Of a stretch of DNA of 24,281 nucleotides, positions 22,565 through 24,281 are shown piece after piece; positions within the stretch are counted from its first letter, which is position 1; the number at the start of each line of letters is the position of its first letter. Both the position numbers and the translations under genes were made by a program. The notes below the pieces were generated by a model. The model was given only the letters and a program-made list of their open reading frames with translations. It was not told the origin of the DNA and did not search any database. Origin of the DNA: Deltaproteobacteria bacterium (GTDB lineage: Bacteria; Desulfobacterota_C; Deferrisomatia; Deferrisomatales; JACRMM01); the NCBI GenBank assembly GCA_016218905.1, contig JACRCS010000439.1, forward strand, positions 1 to 24,281. Direction: 5' to 3'.

Positions 22565-23578
22565 ATGCTCCGTCTTCCTCCTGCTGCCGTCTCCCGTCCG
22601 CGCTCCCTGGGCGAGGCGCTGGAAGCGCTCTCCTCCCCCGACGCCCGCGTGCTCGCGGGTGGAACCGACCTCCTGGTCGCCCTGAAGCTCGGCCTGGGGT
22701 CGGGCCCCGGGCCCGCCCGCCTCGTCTGCCTCTCCGAGCTGCCGCTGGCAGGGATCGAAACCGAGGATGGAGGGTACCGGCTCGGCGCCACGACGACGCT
22801 TTGGGACCTGAGCCGCTGGAACCCGCCGCCGAAGGACCGCGCCCTGGGGATCCTGGCCGAGGCGAGCCGGCAGGTCGCCGCGCCTCCCCTCCAGAGCCGC
22901 GCGACGCTCGGCGGAAATCTCTGCCTCGACACCCGCTGCGTCTTCTACAACCAGAGCGCCTTCTGGCGCAGCGGCCGGCCCGCGTGTCACAAGACCGGGG
23001 GGCGCACCTGCCACGCGGTGCCGGGCGGGAGCGAGTGCTTCGCCTGCCACCAGTCGGACCTGGCCCCGGTTGCCGTGGCCCTCGGCGCCACGGTGCGTCT
23101 CGAGAGCGCCGCGGGAACCCGCGACCTGCCGGCTGAGTCGCTCTACTCCGGAAAGGGGCTGCGACCTCTCACTCTGGCGCCGGGAGAGCTCCTCACGAGC
23201 GTCTCCGTGCCGGCGTCCGGCGCCCGGGCGGGTACGGGTTGGGAGAAGCTCCGGCTTCGCAAGGGGCTCGAGTTCGCCCTCGCCTCGGCCGCCGTCTACC
23301 TGGAGGCTGCGGAGGACGGTGTCTGCCGCGAGGCCTGCGTCGTCCTGGGCGCCGTCGGGAGCGGGCCCCTCCGCGTCCGGGAGGCCGAGGAGGCGCTCCG
23401 GGGGACGACCGTCGGGGAGGACGCGCTCGCGGCCGCGGCCGGCGCCGCCGCGCGGGCCGCCCGGCCCGTCAAGAACGTCGACACGACGCCGAGCTACCGC
23501 CGGGAAGTGGCCGGGGTCGCCGTCGTCCGAGCCACCCGCCGAGCGTGGGACATGGCGACCGGGAGGGAGCACCGATGA
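22565..23578 (+). CDS. 4-Hydroxybenzoyl-CoA reductase beta-type subunit (FAD plus extra [4Fe-4S] loop)
   Basis: FAD-binding subunit of a molybdenum enzyme, 337 residues. FAD contacts are AGGTD (31-35) and TLGGNLC (114-120). After GGNLC comes an insertion of about 40 residues with Cys125, Cys141, Cys149 and Cys158 (16-, 8- and 9-residue spacing). This is the arrangement I recall for the [4Fe-4S] ligands of the Thauera 4-hydroxybenzoyl-CoA reductase beta subunit (HcrB), and NLCLDTRC and YNQS resemble it too. Such enzymes reverse the usual electron flow and remove a phenolic hydroxyl from an aroyl-CoA. An in-frame GTG lies two codons upstream, but the ATG at 22565 is better placed after AGAGG. 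Its TGA overlaps the next start. Confidence 0.92.
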   Translation: MLRLPPAAVSRPRSLGEALEALSSPDARVLAGGTDLLVALKLGLGSGPGPARLVCLSELPLAGIETEDGGYRLGATTTLWDLSRWNPPPKDRALGILAEASRQVAAPPLQSRATLGGNLCLDTRCVFYNQSAFWRSGRPACHKTGGRTCHAVPGGSECFACHQSDLAPVAVALGATVRLESAAGTRDLPAESLYSGKGLRPLTLAPGELLTSVSVPASGARAGTGWEKLRLRKGLEFALASAAVYLEAAEDGVCREACVVLGAVGSGPLRVREAEEALRGTTVGEDALAAAAGAAARAARPVKNVDTTPSYRREVAGVAVVRATRRAWDMATGREHR

Positions 23579-24087
23579 CGACGGAGAGTCCGATGAAGAA
23601 GGTCGTGGTGGAGCTGAAGGTAAACGGAACGGCGCACCAGCTCTTGGTGGAGCCCCGGGCGACGCTCCTCGAGTGTCTGCGGGCGGAGCTCGGCCTCACG
23701 GGAGCCAAGGAGGGCTGCGGCCTGGGGGCCTGCGGGACCTGCACGGTGCTCCTCGACGGACGGCCGGTGCGCTCCTGCCTCACGCTGGCCGTGGAGGCGG
23801 AGGGCCATGACGTCCTCACGATCGAAGGCCTCGCCGAGACCGGCACCGCCGGCCAGCCGGGGGCCCTCCACCCGGTCCAGGAGGCGTTCGTCGAAAACCA
23901 CGCGATCCAGCGCGGGTTCTGCACCCCCGGCATGATCCTCACGGCCAAGGCGCTGCTGGACGAAGACGCCCAGCCGTCCGAGGCAGACGTCCGGCACGCC
24001 CTCTCGGGCCAGGCGTGCCGTTGCACCGGCTACACGAAGATCGTCGAGTCGGTGCTCGCCGCCGCAGGGAAAATGGAGGCGAAATGA
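23575..24087 (+). CDS. Molybdenum enzyme [2Fe-2S] small subunit with one cluster ligand replaced
   Basis: Iron-sulphur subunit of the rightward molybdenum enzyme, 170 residues. The plant-type cluster ligands Cys48, Cys53, Cys56 and Cys68 are intact. In the helical domain, Cys116, Cys148 and Cys150 remain (FCTPGM, CRCTGY), but the first ligand of the QCGFC motif is Arg113, read from the codon CGC at 23911-23913; TGC would restore cysteine with one base change. The ATG at 23575-23577 overlaps the FAD-subunit stop (ATGA), and the gene's own stop overlaps the large-subunit start. Residues 1-6 before MKKVVVELKVNG are extra, and a start at Met7 is possible. Confidence 0.92.
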   Translation: MTTESPMKKVVVELKVNGTAHQLLVEPRATLLECLRAELGLTGAKEGCGLGACGTCTVLLDGRPVRSCLTLAVEAEGHDVLTIEGLAETGTAGQPGALHPVQEAFVENHAIQRGFCTPGMILTAKALLDEDAQPSEADVRHALSGQACRCTGYTKIVESVLAAAGKMEAK

Positions 24088-24281
24088 GCATACTCGGAAA
24101 GAGCATTCCCCGGCGCGACGCGCGCCTCAAGGCGACCGGCGAGGCCCGCTACACGGCCGACCTCTCGCTCCCCTTCATGCTCCACGCGGCCGTGCTGCGC
24201 AGTCCCTACCCCCACGCGCGCATCCGCCGCCTCGACACCTCGAAGGCCGAGGCCCTGCCCGGCGTGCGGGCCGTGGTCACC
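24084..24281 (+). CDS. Molybdopterin-binding large subunit, N-terminal fragment at window edge
   Basis: First 66 residues of the large subunit of the rightward molybdenum enzyme; the rest lies beyond the window. The opening matches the a/b hammerhead of the family: RRDARLKATGEARYTADLSL, then LRSPYPHARIRRLDTSKAEALPGVRAV. It starts with an ATG overlapping the small-subunit stop (ATGA). The gene order FAD, Fe-S, Mo is the same as in the leftward molybdenum hydroxylase. Active-site residues that would tell a reductase from a hydroxylase cannot be seen. Confidence 0.9.
   Translation, partial: MSILGKSIPRRDARLKATGEARYTADLSLPFMLHAAVLRSPYPHARIRRLDTSKAEALPGVRAVVT

Overview
The window is a high-GC bacterial sequence (by eye about two thirds G+C), densely packed with genes, many sharing ATGA stop/start overlaps. 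The mix of a branched-chain-type ABC importer, CoA ligases, a CaiB-type CoA transferase, molybdenum hydroxylases, a B12-dependent mutase and an ETF/ETF-quinone oxidoreductase module suggests a soil or subsurface organism that degrades aromatic acids. Candidatus Rokubacteria (Methylomirabilota) or a deltaproteobacterial-grade lineage would fit, but no marker gene here proves it.

Layout. Nineteen genes run leftward (minus strand) from 22177 to beyond position 1. In transcription order they are: CaiB/BaiF CoA transferase, acyl-CoA dehydrogenase, EtfB, EtfA, FixC-type flavoprotein, FixX ferredoxin, B12-binding mutase subunit, catalytic mutase subunit, HyuA, HyuB, two PaaK-family CoA ligases, a three-subunit molybdenum hydroxylase (FAD, 2Fe-2S, molybdopterin), then LivG, LivF, LivH and LivM (cut by the window edge). 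A 387-bp divergent control region (22178-22564) separates this from a rightward set encoding a second molybdenum enzyme (FAD subunit with an extra 4Fe-4S loop, 2Fe-2S subunit, and a molybdopterin subunit cut at the right edge).

How the genes may work together. The minus-strand enzymes match, step for step, the anaerobic indole-3-acetate (auxin) pathway known from Aromatoleum/Azoarcus (iaa genes). A Mo hydroxylase oxidises C2 of the indole ring. An ATP-dependent hydantoinase/oxoprolinase-type HyuAB opens the resulting lactam. A PaaK-type ligase and a CaiB-type transferase supply CoA thioesters. A B12 mutase converts an arylsuccinyl-CoA to a benzylmalonyl-CoA. A decarboxylating acyl-CoA dehydrogenase then forms the cinnamoyl-CoA, with electrons going through EtfBA and FixCX to quinone. 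Residue details support this: the mutase keeps the carboxylate-binding Tyr/Arg but has a remodelled, small-residue pocket, and the dehydrogenase lacks the usual catalytic glutamate, which a decarboxylating reaction might not need. This assignment is an inference from gene content and motifs, not proven. The divergent enzyme carries the cysteine loop typical of 4-hydroxybenzoyl-CoA reductase beta subunits, so a reductive dehydroxylation step may be coupled to the pathway.

A second theme is the junctions between genes. Nearly every gap longer than about 50 bp holds a short tandem or inverted repeat with a 7-bp or 9-bp unit (TTAGC-, GAATTCC-, GGTCTTC-, CCCATAGG-like), or a GC-rich REP-like hairpin. 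Several abut or enter start and stop codons; the B12-binding subunit has repeat sequence at both of its ends, and a REP-like pair seems to have removed the start region of hyuB.
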